A stretch of DNA of 64,000 nucleotides from AC-38 sp033856025 (GTDB lineage Bacteria > Actinomycetota > Thermoleophilia > Solirubrobacterales > Solirubrobacteraceae). Shown one piece after another: positions 55,293 to 63,742 of the stretch. The stretch is from contig JAWVFQ010000004.1 in assembly GCA_033856025.1 (NCBI GenBank), positions 62,001-126,000 of the forward strand, in the 5' to 3' direction. The notes under the pieces are model-generated. The model was not told where the DNA came from and ran no database searches. It saw only the letters and a list, made by a program, of their open reading frames with translations. The first letter of the stretch is position 1. Each line of letters begins with the position of its first letter. The position numbers were made by a program, and so were the translations under genes.

Positions 55293-56257
55293 GAGATCGA
55301 GTTCTGGTAGAGCGTGAACCCGATCGCGCTGCAGGCGGCGGCGACGATCCAGAAGCGCAGGATGATCTTCGTCTCCGACCAGGCCTGCAGCTCGAAGTGG
55401 TGGTGGATCGGCGCCATCAGGAACACGCGCTTGCGAAACGCCTGGAAGGAGAAGACCTGGATCGCCACGGACAGGGCCTCGATGACGAAGATCCCACCCA
55501 GGACGATGAGCAGGATCTCCGTCTTGGTCATCACGGCAACGGCGGCGATCGCGCCGCCCAGCGCCAGCGATCCCGTGTCCCCCATGAATATCTGCGCGGG
55601 GAACGAGTTGAACCACAGAAAGCCGATGCAGCCGCCGACCAGGCACGCCGAGAGCAGCGCCAGGTCGCGCTGGCCCGTGGTGATGAACGTGATCCCGATG
55701 TAGGCGAGCAGGACGATCGCCGCGCAGCCGGCGGCCAGGCCGTCGAGCCCGTCGGTCAGGTTGACCGCCGAGGTGGTCCCGGCCACGACCAGGTAGATCA
55801 GGACGGGATAGAAGATCCCCAGGTCCACCTGGTAGTCGACGATGCGCAGGCGCAGCGTGTTGGGCAGGTCCGCCGCCTTGGTGGCCACGAGCCACAGGCC
55901 GATGGAGATGGCGACGGTGACGATCAGCTTCGTGCGCGCCCGCAGGCCCAGCGAGCGGCGCTTGACGATCTTCGTGTAGTCGTCGAAGAAGCCCAGCAGC
56001 GCGCACGCCACGGCCACGCCGAAGACCCCGAGCGCCTGCGCCGTGTGGGTGGACAGGATCAGGAACGGCGCCGCGATCGCGATGACGATGATGATCCCGC
56101 CCATCGTCGGCGTGCCCGCCTTCTCGTGGTGCCCCTCGGGCCCCTCGGGCCGGATGTTCTGACCGAACTCGCGCTCGCGCAGGAACGAGATGAACTTCGG
56201 CGACAGGAAGATGCAGATGAGCAGGGAGGCGGTCCCCGCGATCAGGATGCGGCCCAT
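55289..56257 (-). CDS. mraY: phospho-MurNAc-pentapeptide transferase
   Basis: Integral membrane enzyme that makes lipid I from UDP-MurNAc-pentapeptide and undecaprenyl phosphate. 322 residues, about ten helices. Signatures: HHEKAGTPTMGGIIIVIA, LLGFFDDYTKI (catalytic aspartate pair), AVNLTDGLDGLAAGCA, FNSFPAQIFMGDTGSLALGG, and FLMAPIHHHFELQAWSETKI. The ATG overlaps the murF stop by one base. Confidence 0.97.
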   Translation of the reverse strand: MGRILIAGTASLLICIFLSPKFISFLREREFGQNIRPEGPEGHHEKAGTPTMGGIIIVIAIAAPFLILSTHTAQALGVFGVAVACALLGFFDDYTKIVKRRSLGLRARTKLIVTVAISIGLWLVATKAADLPNTLRLRIVDYQVDLGIFYPVLIYLVVAGTTSAVNLTDGLDGLAAGCAAIVLLAYIGITFITTGQRDLALLSACLVGGCIGFLWFNSFPAQIFMGDTGSLALGGAIAAVAVMTKTEILLIVLGGIFVIEALSVAIQVFSFQAFRKRVFLMAPIHHHFELQAWSETKIILRFWIVAAACSAIGFTLYQNSIS

Positions 56258-57621
56258 CAGTCCCCGCCCGCCTCGCCGGGATCGTCGCCGGCCAGCGCCT
56301 GCGCCACGACCTCCAGCCCCACGCCCCGCGACGCCTTGACCAGGACGGTGTCCCCCGGCTCCACCAGCTCGGGCAGCAGCGCCGCCGCCTCGCCGGCGTC
56401 GGCCACGGCGTGGCCCTCGCCGTCGTAGGCGTCGAGCATCGCCGCGGCCCGGGGGCCGACGGTGATCAGCAGGTCCACACCGCGCCGCGCCGCGTGGGCG
56501 CCGACCTCGCGGTGGAACTCCACCTCGCCGTCGCCCAGCTCCAGCATGTCGCCCAGGACCGCGACGCGGCGCCCGGACGCGGTGACGGCCAGCTCCTCGA
56601 GAGCCGCGCGCATCGACATCGGATTGGCGTTGTAGCAGTCGTCCACGACGGCGACGCCTCCCGGGAGGTCGATCCGGTCCCCCCGGCCGCCCGAGAACTC
56701 GACGTCCACGCGGCCCCGCGGCCGCACCCCGACGGCCAGGGCGGCGGCCACCGCGGCGAGCGTGTTGAGGCGGTTGTGGGCCTGCGCGTAGGACAGCTCG
56801 AGCTCGACGCGCTCGCCCCGGGCATCGATGACCACCCGCTCGCCGTCGGCCTGGACCAGGCGCACGTCGCCGCCGTCGCCGAAGGTCACGACGTCCAGGT
56901 CGTCGCGCAGGTGAGGCTCCAGCAGCGGCTCCGCGGCGGGGACCACGGCGGTGGCGCCGGCGGGCAGATCGCGCAGGAGCTCGGCCTTGGCGGCGGCGAC
57001 CGCCTCCAGCGTGCCGAGGATCTCCAGGTGGACGGGCCCGACGTTGACGATCACCCCGACGTCGGGCCGCGCGATGGCGGTCAGCTCGGCGATCTGCCCG
57101 GGCCCGCGCATGGCCATCTCCAGGACGAGCGCCTCCGTGCCCGGCGGCGCGCCCAGGATGGCCAGCGGCAGACCGATCTCCGTGTTGAGGTTGGCCGGGC
57201 TGGCCACCGTGGACACGTGGGGCGAGAGCAGGGCGGCCAGGATGTCCTTGGTCGAGGTCTTGCCGGTGGAGCCGGTGACGCCGATCGTCCGCGCCCCCAG
57301 CTCCCGGCGCCACTCGCGGGCCAGGCGCTGCAGCGCGGCCAGCGGATCGCCGGCCGCCAGCAGCACGCCGGGCGCCGCGCAGCGCGCCGCCTCGGCCGAC
57401 TCGTCGTCGGTGAGCGTCCCCCAGGCGCCCGCGGCCAGGGCCAGCGCGGCGAACCGCCCGCCGTTCACGCGCTCGCCAGGCAGGCCCACGAACAGGTCGC
57501 CCGGGCCGGCCTCCCGCGAGTCGATGACCGCGCGCCGCGGACCCTCGCCCCCGGCGGGCGGCGGCGAGACGAGGCGCGCGCCGGCCGCCCGCGCGATGCG
57601 CTCGGGGGACCAGTCGATCAT
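56257..57621 (-). CDS. murF: UDP-MurNAc-tripeptide--D-alanyl-D-alanine ligase
   Basis: Adds D-Ala-D-Ala to complete the pentapeptide. 454 residues: N-terminal UDP-binding domain (VIDSREAGPGDLFVGLPGER), the central ATPase with VTGSTGKTSTKDILAALL and EMAMRGPGQIAELTAIARP, HLEILGTLEAVAAAKAEL, and VVDDCYNANPMSMRAALEEL (MurF-specific) in the C-terminal domain. The ATG overlaps the murE stop (ATGA). Confidence 0.97.
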   Translation of the reverse strand: MIDWSPERIARAAGARLVSPPPAGGEGPRRAVIDSREAGPGDLFVGLPGERVNGGRFAALALAAGAWGTLTDDESAEAARCAAPGVLLAAGDPLAALQRLAREWRRELGARTIGVTGSTGKTSTKDILAALLSPHVSTVASPANLNTEIGLPLAILGAPPGTEALVLEMAMRGPGQIAELTAIARPDVGVIVNVGPVHLEILGTLEAVAAAKAELLRDLPAGATAVVPAAEPLLEPHLRDDLDVVTFGDGGDVRLVQADGERVVIDARGERVELELSYAQAHNRLNTLAAVAAALAVGVRPRGRVDVEFSGGRGDRIDLPGGVAVVDDCYNANPMSMRAALEELAVTASGRRVAVLGDMLELGDGEVEFHREVGAHAARRGVDLLITVGPRAAAMLDAYDGEGHAVADAGEAAALLPELVEPGDTVLVKASRGVGLEVVAQALAGDDPGEAGGD

Positions 57622-59045
57622 CGGCCGGCCGTCGTCACGCCGCGCAGCGCCTCGCGCGCGACCGTGACGTCGTCGAAGGGCTCCTTGCGCCCGTCCGCGA
57701 ACTCCTGGCCCTGCTCGTGGCCCTTGCCGGCGACCACGACGACGTCGCCGGGGCGCGCGGCCTCCACCGCCCGGGCGATCGCGGCGCGGCGGTCGATGAC
57801 CGTCTCGGCGGACGGTCCGGCGCCCGCGACGATCTCGGCGACGATCGCCTCGGGGTCCTCCGAGCGCGGGTTGTCCGACGTGACGATCGCCAGGTCGGCC
57901 AGCCGCGTGGCGATCTCGCCCATCAGCGGGCGCTTGCCGCGGTCGCGGTCGCCGCCGGCTCCGAACACGACCACGACGCGGCCGGCGGTCAGCTCGCGGG
58001 CGGCCGCCAGGACGTTCTCCAGCGAGTCGGGCGTGTGCGCGTAGTCCACGAGGACCGCGAACTCCTGACCCTCGTCCACCGGCTCGAAGCGCCCCGGCAC
58101 CGCGCTGAAGCCGCCCAGCGCGGCCGCCGCCGCCTCCAGCCCCACGCCCAGCGCGCTCGCCGCAGCCAGGGCGCCCAGGGCGTTGTAGACGTTGAACGCG
58201 CCGGGGAGCGGGGTGCGCACGTCCGCTTCGCCCGCCGGCGAGACCACGCGAAAGGTGGACCCGGTCAGCTCCCCCCGGACGTCGAGGGCGCGCCAGTCCG
58301 CGTCGCCGTGGACGGCGTAGGTGACTGCGCCGGTCTCGGCGGCCAGCCGGCGGCCGTGCGCGTCGTCGGCGTTGACCACCGCGGCCCGCGGCCGCGCCTG
58401 GAAGAGGCGGCGCTTGGCCAGGTAGTAGTCCTCCATGGAGTCGTGGAAGTCCAGGTGGTCGCGGCTCAGGTTGGTGAAGACGGCCGCCGCCCAGTGGATC
58501 GCGTCGGCGCGCCCGAGCTCGAGCGCGTGCGACGAGACCTCCAACGCGCAGGCGCGGTCGCCGGCGTCGACCATGCGGGCGAAGGTGGCCTGGAGGTCGA
58601 TCGCCTCGGGCGTGGTGCGCTCCACGGCCTCCTCGCGACCGCCGACCACCGAGGCGACCGTGCCGAGCAGCCCCGTGGGGGTCCCGGCGCTCGCGAGCAG
58701 GTGGCGCACGAGCCAGGCCGTCGTCGTCTTGCCGTTGGTCCCCGTGATCCCGACGACCGCCAGGCGCGCCGTCGGGTCGCCGTGGAAGCGCGCCGCGGCC
58801 GGCGCCATCGCCGCCCGCACCGAGCGAACCCGCACCTCCGGGACCCCGAGGCCCAGGGGACGCTCGACCACCAGCGCGGACGCTCCGGCCTGGACCGCGG
58901 CGGGCGCGAAGTCGTGCCCGTCGGCGCGAAAGCCCGGGACGCAGAAGAAGAGCGTCCCCGCCACCACGTCGCGGGAGTCGTAGGCCAGGCTCGTGACGTC
59001 GACTCCGGCCGGCGCCTCGGGCCCCATCACGTCGCGCAGGTCCAT
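57618..59045 (-). CDS. murE: UDP-MurNAc-dipeptide--meso-diaminopimelate ligase
   Basis: Adds the third amino acid of the peptidoglycan stem. 475 residues: VTSLAYDSRDVVAGTLFFCV, ATP loop GITGTNGKTTTAWLVRHLL, NLSRDHLDFHDSMEDYYLAK, DYAHTPDSLENVL, and SDNPRSEDP (D391-R394). The DNPR form of the last motif is the one that selects meso-diaminopimelate over lysine. First gene of the dcw run in this window; ATG 59045 lies 9 nt after TAGACT. No mraZ, rsmH, ftsL or ftsI gene precedes it here; instead an unrelated plus-strand module diverges. Confidence 0.96.
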   Translation of the reverse strand: MDLRDVMGPEAPAGVDVTSLAYDSRDVVAGTLFFCVPGFRADGHDFAPAAVQAGASALVVERPLGLGVPEVRVRSVRAAMAPAAARFHGDPTARLAVVGITGTNGKTTTAWLVRHLLASAGTPTGLLGTVASVVGGREEAVERTTPEAIDLQATFARMVDAGDRACALEVSSHALELGRADAIHWAAAVFTNLSRDHLDFHDSMEDYYLAKRRLFQARPRAAVVNADDAHGRRLAAETGAVTYAVHGDADWRALDVRGELTGSTFRVVSPAGEADVRTPLPGAFNVYNALGALAAASALGVGLEAAAAALGGFSAVPGRFEPVDEGQEFAVLVDYAHTPDSLENVLAAARELTAGRVVVVFGAGGDRDRGKRPLMGEIATRLADLAIVTSDNPRSEDPEAIVAEIVAGAGPSAETVIDRRAAIARAVEAARPGDVVVVAGKGHEQGQEFADGRKEPFDDVTVAREALRGVTTAGR

Positions 59046-59054
59046 GCCCGGCGG

Positions 59055-59060
59055 AGTCTA
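59055..59060 (-). promoter_or_regulatory. candidate -10 box of the murE-led dcw operon
   Basis: TAGACT on the minus strand, 9 nt before the murE ATG. Confidence 0.4.
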
Positions 59061-59091
59061 AGCGGGGCGCCCGCGGACCCAGTCGCGCCGA

Positions 59092-59097
59092 TATCGT
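59092..59097 (+). promoter_or_regulatory. candidate -10 box of the gene at 59109
   Basis: TATCGT, 11 nt before the ATG at 59109. Confidence 0.3.
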
Positions 59098-59108
59098 CCC
59101 GCCGCGCC

Positions 59109-59897
59109 ATGAACCGTCCGGCGTCGGGAGCGCCGTCCCGTCACGTCGCACCCGCGCTCCTCGGGGCCGTCCTGGCTGCGTTCCTGGTCTGGGAGGGCGC
59201 ACAGGTGGGACGCCTGCTCGACGCCGGCCAGCAGTTCGACGCCGCACCGGAGCGCGACTACTGGCTGCGGGCCGGGCACGACCTGACCCCCGTCTGGGAG
59301 GCGCGGCGACGCCTGGAGCTGGCCGGCCCATGGCCCGCGGACCCGGACGCCGGCCGGGTGCGGCTGGCCCGGCTCGGGATCGGCTGGGCGATCCTCGATC
59401 CGGCGCAGCTGGCCTGGACGAGCCCCGGTGAGCTGGCGGACCTCGTGCGCCGGCGCGGCCGGCTGGTGTTCGCCGACAACGGCTGGAGCGTCTACCGGCT
59501 GGTCGCCGCGCCGACCTCCGGCCGGCCCGAGCCCGGGTGCCGGCGCGGACTGCGCGCCGGCGGCTGCTGGGCGGGCCCGCTCGACGCGCGACCGGGGCTG
59601 CGCGCGGGCGAGGTGCCCGGCGTGACCGCGCGGCTGCGCGTCTGCCCGGGCCAGACGATCCTGGCCGACTTCACGGTGCACGGAGAAGGTGCGGCGGCCC
59701 AGATCGACTTCGACGATCCCGACCCGTACTCCGGGCACTCCTGGGCGCCCCTGGCGTCGGGGCGGCGCAGCCGCGTCGCCGGGACGGCGCCGCCCGGCGC
59801 GTACTGGGCCACGATCGGCTTGGCGCCCGGGCCGGCGGCCGTGGACACGGCCGACGTCCGGCGCCTGGGCGTCTGCACCGCGGACGCCCGGCCCTGA
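59109..59897 (+). CDS. membrane-anchored protein of unknown function
   Basis: 262 residues. One N-terminal helix (about 12-30, VAPALLGAVLAAFLVWEGAQV), then a region with repeated short alpha/beta elements: RLARLGIGWAILDPAQLAW and LADLVRRRGRLVFADNGWSVYRL. This resembles the soluble C-terminal region that follows the membrane helices of some GT-C glycosyltransferases (judged by eye only), without the transferase part. The last 100 residues have four cysteines and a beta-rich look (CRRGLRAGGCWAGP, RVCPGQTILADFTV). It precedes a methyltransferase and a GT-C-like gene, so an envelope glycan role is plausible. ATG 59109 is the only good start. Confidence 0.65.
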   Translation: MNRPASGAPSRHVAPALLGAVLAAFLVWEGAQVGRLLDAGQQFDAAPERDYWLRAGHDLTPVWEARRRLELAGPWPADPDAGRVRLARLGIGWAILDPAQLAWTSPGELADLVRRRGRLVFADNGWSVYRLVAAPTSGRPEPGCRRGLRAGGCWAGPLDARPGLRAGEVPGVTARLRVCPGQTILADFTVHGEGAAAQIDFDDPDPYSGHSWAPLASGRRSRVAGTAPPGAYWATIGLAPGPAAVDTADVRRLGVCTADARP

Positions 59898-59935
59898 GCA
59901 CCCGCGCCGTCGCGGCCGGGGGAACCGGCGATATC

Positions 59936-60907
59936 TTGCGCCGCATCTCGGAGCACACGACGAACCTCGACTCGTCCGTCTACTACACCGGGCGCTACTG
60001 GAACGACCTGCCCCAGGTCCGGGACTACCTTCAGCGCCGGGCCACCGGGACCGTGGGCACGCGGTGGTTCGAGCACCTGCGCGGTCACACCGGCCGCGAG
60101 CGGTTCGAGCGGGCGCTGGTCCTCAACTGCGGAAACGGGTGGGTGGAGCGCGAGCTGGCCCAGCGCGGCGTGGTGGCCGAGGCGGTGGGCATCGACATCG
60201 CTCCCGACCTGCTCGCCCAGGCCGACGCGCAGGCGCGGGCCGAGGCCCTGCCCCTGCGCTACGTGGAGTGCGACGCGAACGGCGCCGACTTCCCGGAGGG
60301 TCCCTACGACCTGGTCGTCAACTACTCCGCCGCCCACCACGTCGCCTACCTCAACCGGGTCTTCCGGCGCATCTGCGAGCTGCTGCCGGCCGACGGCGTG
60401 TTCGTCAGCTGGGACTACGTCGGCCCGCACCGCAACCAGTACCCGTCCGAGACCTGGCGGGCCGCGCACGCGCTCAACGACCGGCTTCCCGAGCGCTTCC
60501 GCGCCGACATGGGCTACCCCCACCTGCCGACCATGCTCGCGACGGACCCCACCGAGGCGATCCACTCGGAGCTGATCGTGGAGGTGCTGCACCGCTACTT
60601 CCGCGTGGACTGGTTCGCCCCGCTGGGTGGGGCGCTGGCCTACCCGCTGCTGTGCTTCAACGACGGCATCCACGACGCGCCGCCCGCCGAGCGCGACCCG
60701 TGGATCGAGCGCGTCGTGGCCGCCGACGACGCCTACACCGAGGCGCACCCGGAGACGACGCTGTTCGCCTTCGCGATCGCGCGGCCGGACAAGTCGGCGC
60801 TGGACGACGCGGGGGCGCTGGCGCGCTGGTCCGACGAGGAGGAGCGCCGCGAGGCGGCCGCCGCGCGCAACGGCGGGCTCTACGCGGGCACCGCCGGAGC
60901 CGGATGA
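59936..60907 (+). CDS. SAM-dependent methyltransferase (class I)
   Basis: 323 residues from TTG 59936. The SAM-binding motif I is ALVLNCGNGWVERELAQRG, followed by VGIDIAPDLLAQADAQA (motif II acidic residue) and YDLVVNYSAAHHVAYLNRVF, with a C-terminal extension containing LPTMLATDPTEAIHSELIVE. The substrate cannot be told; sugar or lipid-linked glycan methylation fits the neighbours. It overlaps the GT-C gene (ATGA). The TTG start is inferred because no ATG or GTG precedes the conserved N-terminal part, ISEHTTNLDSSVYYTGRYW. Confidence 0.8.
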   Translation: MRRISEHTTNLDSSVYYTGRYWNDLPQVRDYLQRRATGTVGTRWFEHLRGHTGRERFERALVLNCGNGWVERELAQRGVVAEAVGIDIAPDLLAQADAQARAEALPLRYVECDANGADFPEGPYDLVVNYSAAHHVAYLNRVFRRICELLPADGVFVSWDYVGPHRNQYPSETWRAAHALNDRLPERFRADMGYPHLPTMLATDPTEAIHSELIVEVLHRYFRVDWFAPLGGALAYPLLCFNDGIHDAPPAERDPWIERVVAADDAYTEAHPETTLFAFAIARPDKSALDDAGALARWSDEEERREAAAARNGGLYAGTAGAG

Positions 60908-62916
60908 CGCAGCCGCGCGCGGGGAGCGGGAGCGCGCCCGCGGTCGCCGTCACCGACCTCATCGCGCTCGGGCCGATAGCGGTCCTGGCGCTGGCCGCCA
61001 CGGCCTCGCTCGCGCTGGCCCACCTTCACCACCACTCGCTGCATGGCGTGCTGCTGGGCACGTCGCTCGGGGTGGTCGCGCTGGTCGGCGTCGCGCTGCG
61101 GCTGGGCGGGCGCCCGCGCGTGACCGTCGACCGCGCCGACGTCGCGGTGATGCTCGCCTCCGGCGCCCTGGCGGCGTTCATGTTCCTGCCCGGGTTCTCC
61201 TACGGCGTGGCGGACAAGGACCCCGGGGTGTACGTGGCTCACGCACGCGAGATCGCCCGCGACGCCTCGATCTCGTTCACCGACCCCGCCCTGGCCGCGC
61301 CGGGCCTGCCCGTGCAGGAGGCGAGCCCCGGCGCGCGCTTCGCCGGCATCTGGGTGCGCGACCGGGCGAGCGGACGGATCGTTCCTCAGTTCTACCACCT
61401 GTGGCCGGCCCTGCTGGCGACCTCCTACGACGCCGGCGGGCTGGGCGCGCTGCGCGCGACGACGCCCGTCCTGGGGATGCTCGCCGTCCTCGCCGTGGTC
61501 GCGCTGCTGCTGCGCCTCGGCGGCGTGGGCGCCGGGGCCGTGGGCGGGCTGCTGCTCTCGACCAACATGCTCCAGGTGTGGGGGGCGAAGTTCCCGGGGA
61601 CCGAGGCGCTGGCGGAGGTCCTGTTCACGGGGACCGTCCTCGCCGCGGCGCTCGCGGCGCGCGAGCGATGGCCGCCCTTCGCGCTGGTGGCCGGACTTCT
61701 CGCGGGCACCGGCTTCCTCGCGCGCCCCGACGGCTGGCTCGTCGTGGCGCTCGGCGCCGCGGCGCTCGCGGCCCTCCACGCCGTGCGCGGCGCCGACCGG
61801 CTCGTCGCCTGGGGCGCGGCCGGGCTGTCGCTCTCGCTGCCCTTCGCGCTGTGGCAGGCGTACTCCGCCGCCGAGCCCTACACGACGTCCAACGCCATGC
61901 CGAGCCTGGCCCAGCTCCTGATCCTGCTGGGCCTGATCGCCATCGCCGCGGTCGCCGCGCGCCACCTCGGCGCGAACGCGGTCCGGCGCGTCGTGGGCGC
62001 TCTCTCGGCGCCGCGCGGCCAGCGCATCGCCGGCGCGGCCGTGTGCGCGGCGGCCGCCGCGCTCGTGGCCGTCGGCTACCTGCGGCCCTGGCTGTTCGGC
62101 GAGGGCCGCCTCGACGCGAGCGGCGACCACCTGCGCTCCTACGACGAGGAGAACCTGGCGCGGCTGACCTGGTTCTTCACGCTGCCCGGCATCCTGCTGG
62201 CGTGGGCCGGGGTGGCCGTCGTCGCGCTGCGGCGCTGGCGGGCCTCGGCCTGGATCGCCGTGGCGCCCGCGCTGGTGCTGGCGCCGGCCTTCGCCTACCA
62301 CGCGCACGTGGCCAGCCGGCTGATGTGGTGGACGCGGCGCTTCGTGTCCAACGTCGCGCCCGAGCTGATCGTGCTGATCGCGCTCGCGCTCGGGTTCGCG
62401 CTGGCCTGGCGCCACCGGGGACGGCGCGTCCTCGCCCTGCCCGCCCTGGCCGTGACCGCCGGGCTGGCCGCGGTCTTCCTCTCCCAGTCGCTCCCGCTGC
62501 GCCACCACGACGAGTGGCACGGCTCGTTCGCCGTGTCCCGGCGCGTCGCGCAGGTCGCGGGCGCGAACCGCGGGGTCTTCCTCTGGCAGAAGCCGGCGCA
62601 CTGCTGCTTCGAGCCCACCCAGCTCTGGGCGGCGCCGGTCTGGCTGGCCGAGGGCCAGCTGAGCGTGCTCCTTCCCCCGGCGCCGGAGCGCCAGCCGGCC
62701 TACGTGGCCGCCTACCGCCGGCGCTTTTCGAGCCAGCCGCTGTTCGTGGTGTGGAACGGGGCGGGGTCGCCGCCCTGGGGCGCCCGGCTGGGCCTGACTC
62801 AGGTGGAGCACCTGAGGGGCGAGCTCCCCTTCTGGGAGGAGAGCGACACCCACCGGCCCGACCACGCGCGCCGGACCGGCTACGAGCTGCGCGTCTTCCG
62901 CGTGCCCGATGCGTGA
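60904..62916 (+). CDS. GT-C-type membrane glycosyltransferase-like protein
   Basis: 670 residues with about 11-13 membrane helices. The first outer loop has the acidic motif SYGVADKDPGVYVAHAREIA, the usual place of the catalytic aspartate in GT-C enzymes of the PMT/ArnT/mannosyltransferase type. The middle holds STNMLQVWGAKFPGTEALAE and GFLARPDGWLV, both typical of polyprenyl-phosphate-sugar-dependent transferases. The C-terminal 130 residues are outside the membrane. Donor and acceptor are unknown. The ATG overlaps the methyltransferase stop. A strong GC hairpin follows its stop. Confidence 0.8.
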   Translation: MTQPRAGSGSAPAVAVTDLIALGPIAVLALAATASLALAHLHHHSLHGVLLGTSLGVVALVGVALRLGGRPRVTVDRADVAVMLASGALAAFMFLPGFSYGVADKDPGVYVAHAREIARDASISFTDPALAAPGLPVQEASPGARFAGIWVRDRASGRIVPQFYHLWPALLATSYDAGGLGALRATTPVLGMLAVLAVVALLLRLGGVGAGAVGGLLLSTNMLQVWGAKFPGTEALAEVLFTGTVLAAALAARERWPPFALVAGLLAGTGFLARPDGWLVVALGAAALAALHAVRGADRLVAWGAAGLSLSLPFALWQAYSAAEPYTTSNAMPSLAQLLILLGLIAIAAVAARHLGANAVRRVVGALSAPRGQRIAGAAVCAAAAALVAVGYLRPWLFGEGRLDASGDHLRSYDEENLARLTWFFTLPGILLAWAGVAVVALRRWRASAWIAVAPALVLAPAFAYHAHVASRLMWWTRRFVSNVAPELIVLIALALGFALAWRHRGRRVLALPALAVTAGLAAVFLSQSLPLRHHDEWHGSFAVSRRVAQVAGANRGVFLWQKPAHCCFEPTQLWAAPVWLAEGQLSVLLPPAPERQPAYVAAYRRRFSSQPLFVVWNGAGSPPWGARLGLTQVEHLRGELPFWEESDTHRPDHARRTGYELRVFRVPDA

Positions 62917-62926
62917 GCGGGGCGCC

Positions 62927-62956
62927 GCGCCGCGGGGAGCGGCCTCCCCGCGGCGC
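62927..62956. terminator. strong GC-rich hairpin between convergent genes
   Basis: GCGCCGCGGGGA and TCCCCGCGGCGC, 12 perfect pairs with a 6-nt loop, between the GT-C gene stop (62916) and the stop of the minus gene (62969). It probably ends transcription from both sides; the T-tract of a classical intrinsic terminator is missing. Confidence 0.6.
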
Positions 62957-62968
62957 AGTAGGCAGGCG

Positions 62969-63742
62969 CTAGGTGTCCGGGGTGAACGACACCACCGACT
63001 GCCCGTTGCCGGCGTCGATCTTGACCCTGCGATACGTCGAGTCGGCGCGCAGGCACACCCAGGCCGGCGTCGCCCCAGAGTGCGTCTTGACGGCGATCGG
63101 CGGCGTTCCCAGCGTGAGTACGTTCGTCTCGCACGGACTGAAGTCCGCGCTCGAATCCACGTTCGCAAACGTCGGGCCGTTGTTCCCATCCACGGTGAGG
63201 CGGCCACCTTCTGCGCCGAGGGACCCGTCGACGCGAACACACGCGTGCGTCCGGGTCGACGACTCCGTCCACGTGTAAAGCCAGACGTGCGTCGGTCCGA
63301 CATCGGCGTTCACGACGCGGGTCTTGCCGCTCGACGCGTTCTGGCAAGCGCTCGACGCAGAGCCCGTCGGCGCCCGCTCCGCATTGAGCGGATACGGCGT
63401 CGACGTATCAGAAGCGAAGCTTGCAACCGATACCGCGGTTCCGTCAATCAGGATGCGCTTGGCGAGCGAATTTCCGTTCGCCGACACGCACACCCAGGAG
63501 TCGCCCGAGGGGAACTGGTTGACGTCGACATCGAAGGGAACCGGGCCCACGGCTCCGTCCTGGTTGAGGATCCGCGTGTCCGGTCGGCCATCGCACGCGT
63601 CCGCCGCGTCGTCTACGGCCACGATGCCGCCGGGCGCACCGGTTACCGCCACCCAGCCGCCAACGTGCTGCCCGGCCGCCTCTCCGGACGGCGGATTTGA
63701 GCATTCGGCCGCTCGCGGTGCCGCGGATAAGCTGGCCGCCAT
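62969..63742 (-). CDS. repeat protein of atypical base composition, possibly 5'-truncated
   Basis: About 257 residues from ATG 63742 (start doubtful). Three related repeats of roughly 70-80 residues can be seen: WVCVSANGNSLAKRILIDG, THACVRVDGSLGAEGGRLTV and AWVCLRADSTYRRVKIDAG, each with a cysteine and a following beta-strand pattern; the cysteines probably pair. No signal peptide or membrane helix precedes them, although such cysteine-rich beta proteins are normally exported, so the N-terminus may be lost or misread. The G+C content, especially of 63130-63470, is clearly lower than in the neighbours and codons end in A or T more often, which suggests transfer. The proposed ATG overlaps the ATG of the divergent gene. 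Confidence 0.6.
   Translation of the reverse strand: MAASLSAAPRAAECSNPPSGEAAGQHVGGWVAVTGAPGGIVAVDDAADACDGRPDTRILNQDGAVGPVPFDVDVNQFPSGDSWVCVSANGNSLAKRILIDGTAVSVASFASDTSTPYPLNAERAPTGSASSACQNASSGKTRVVNADVGPTHVWLYTWTESSTRTHACVRVDGSLGAEGGRLTVDGNNGPTFANVDSSADFSPCETNVLTLGTPPIAVKTHSGATPAWVCLRADSTYRRVKIDAGNGQSVVSFTPDT
63728..63733 (+). promoter_or_regulatory. candidate -10 box of the gene at 63741
   Basis: TAAGCT, 7 nt before the ATG at 63741. Confidence 0.4.
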
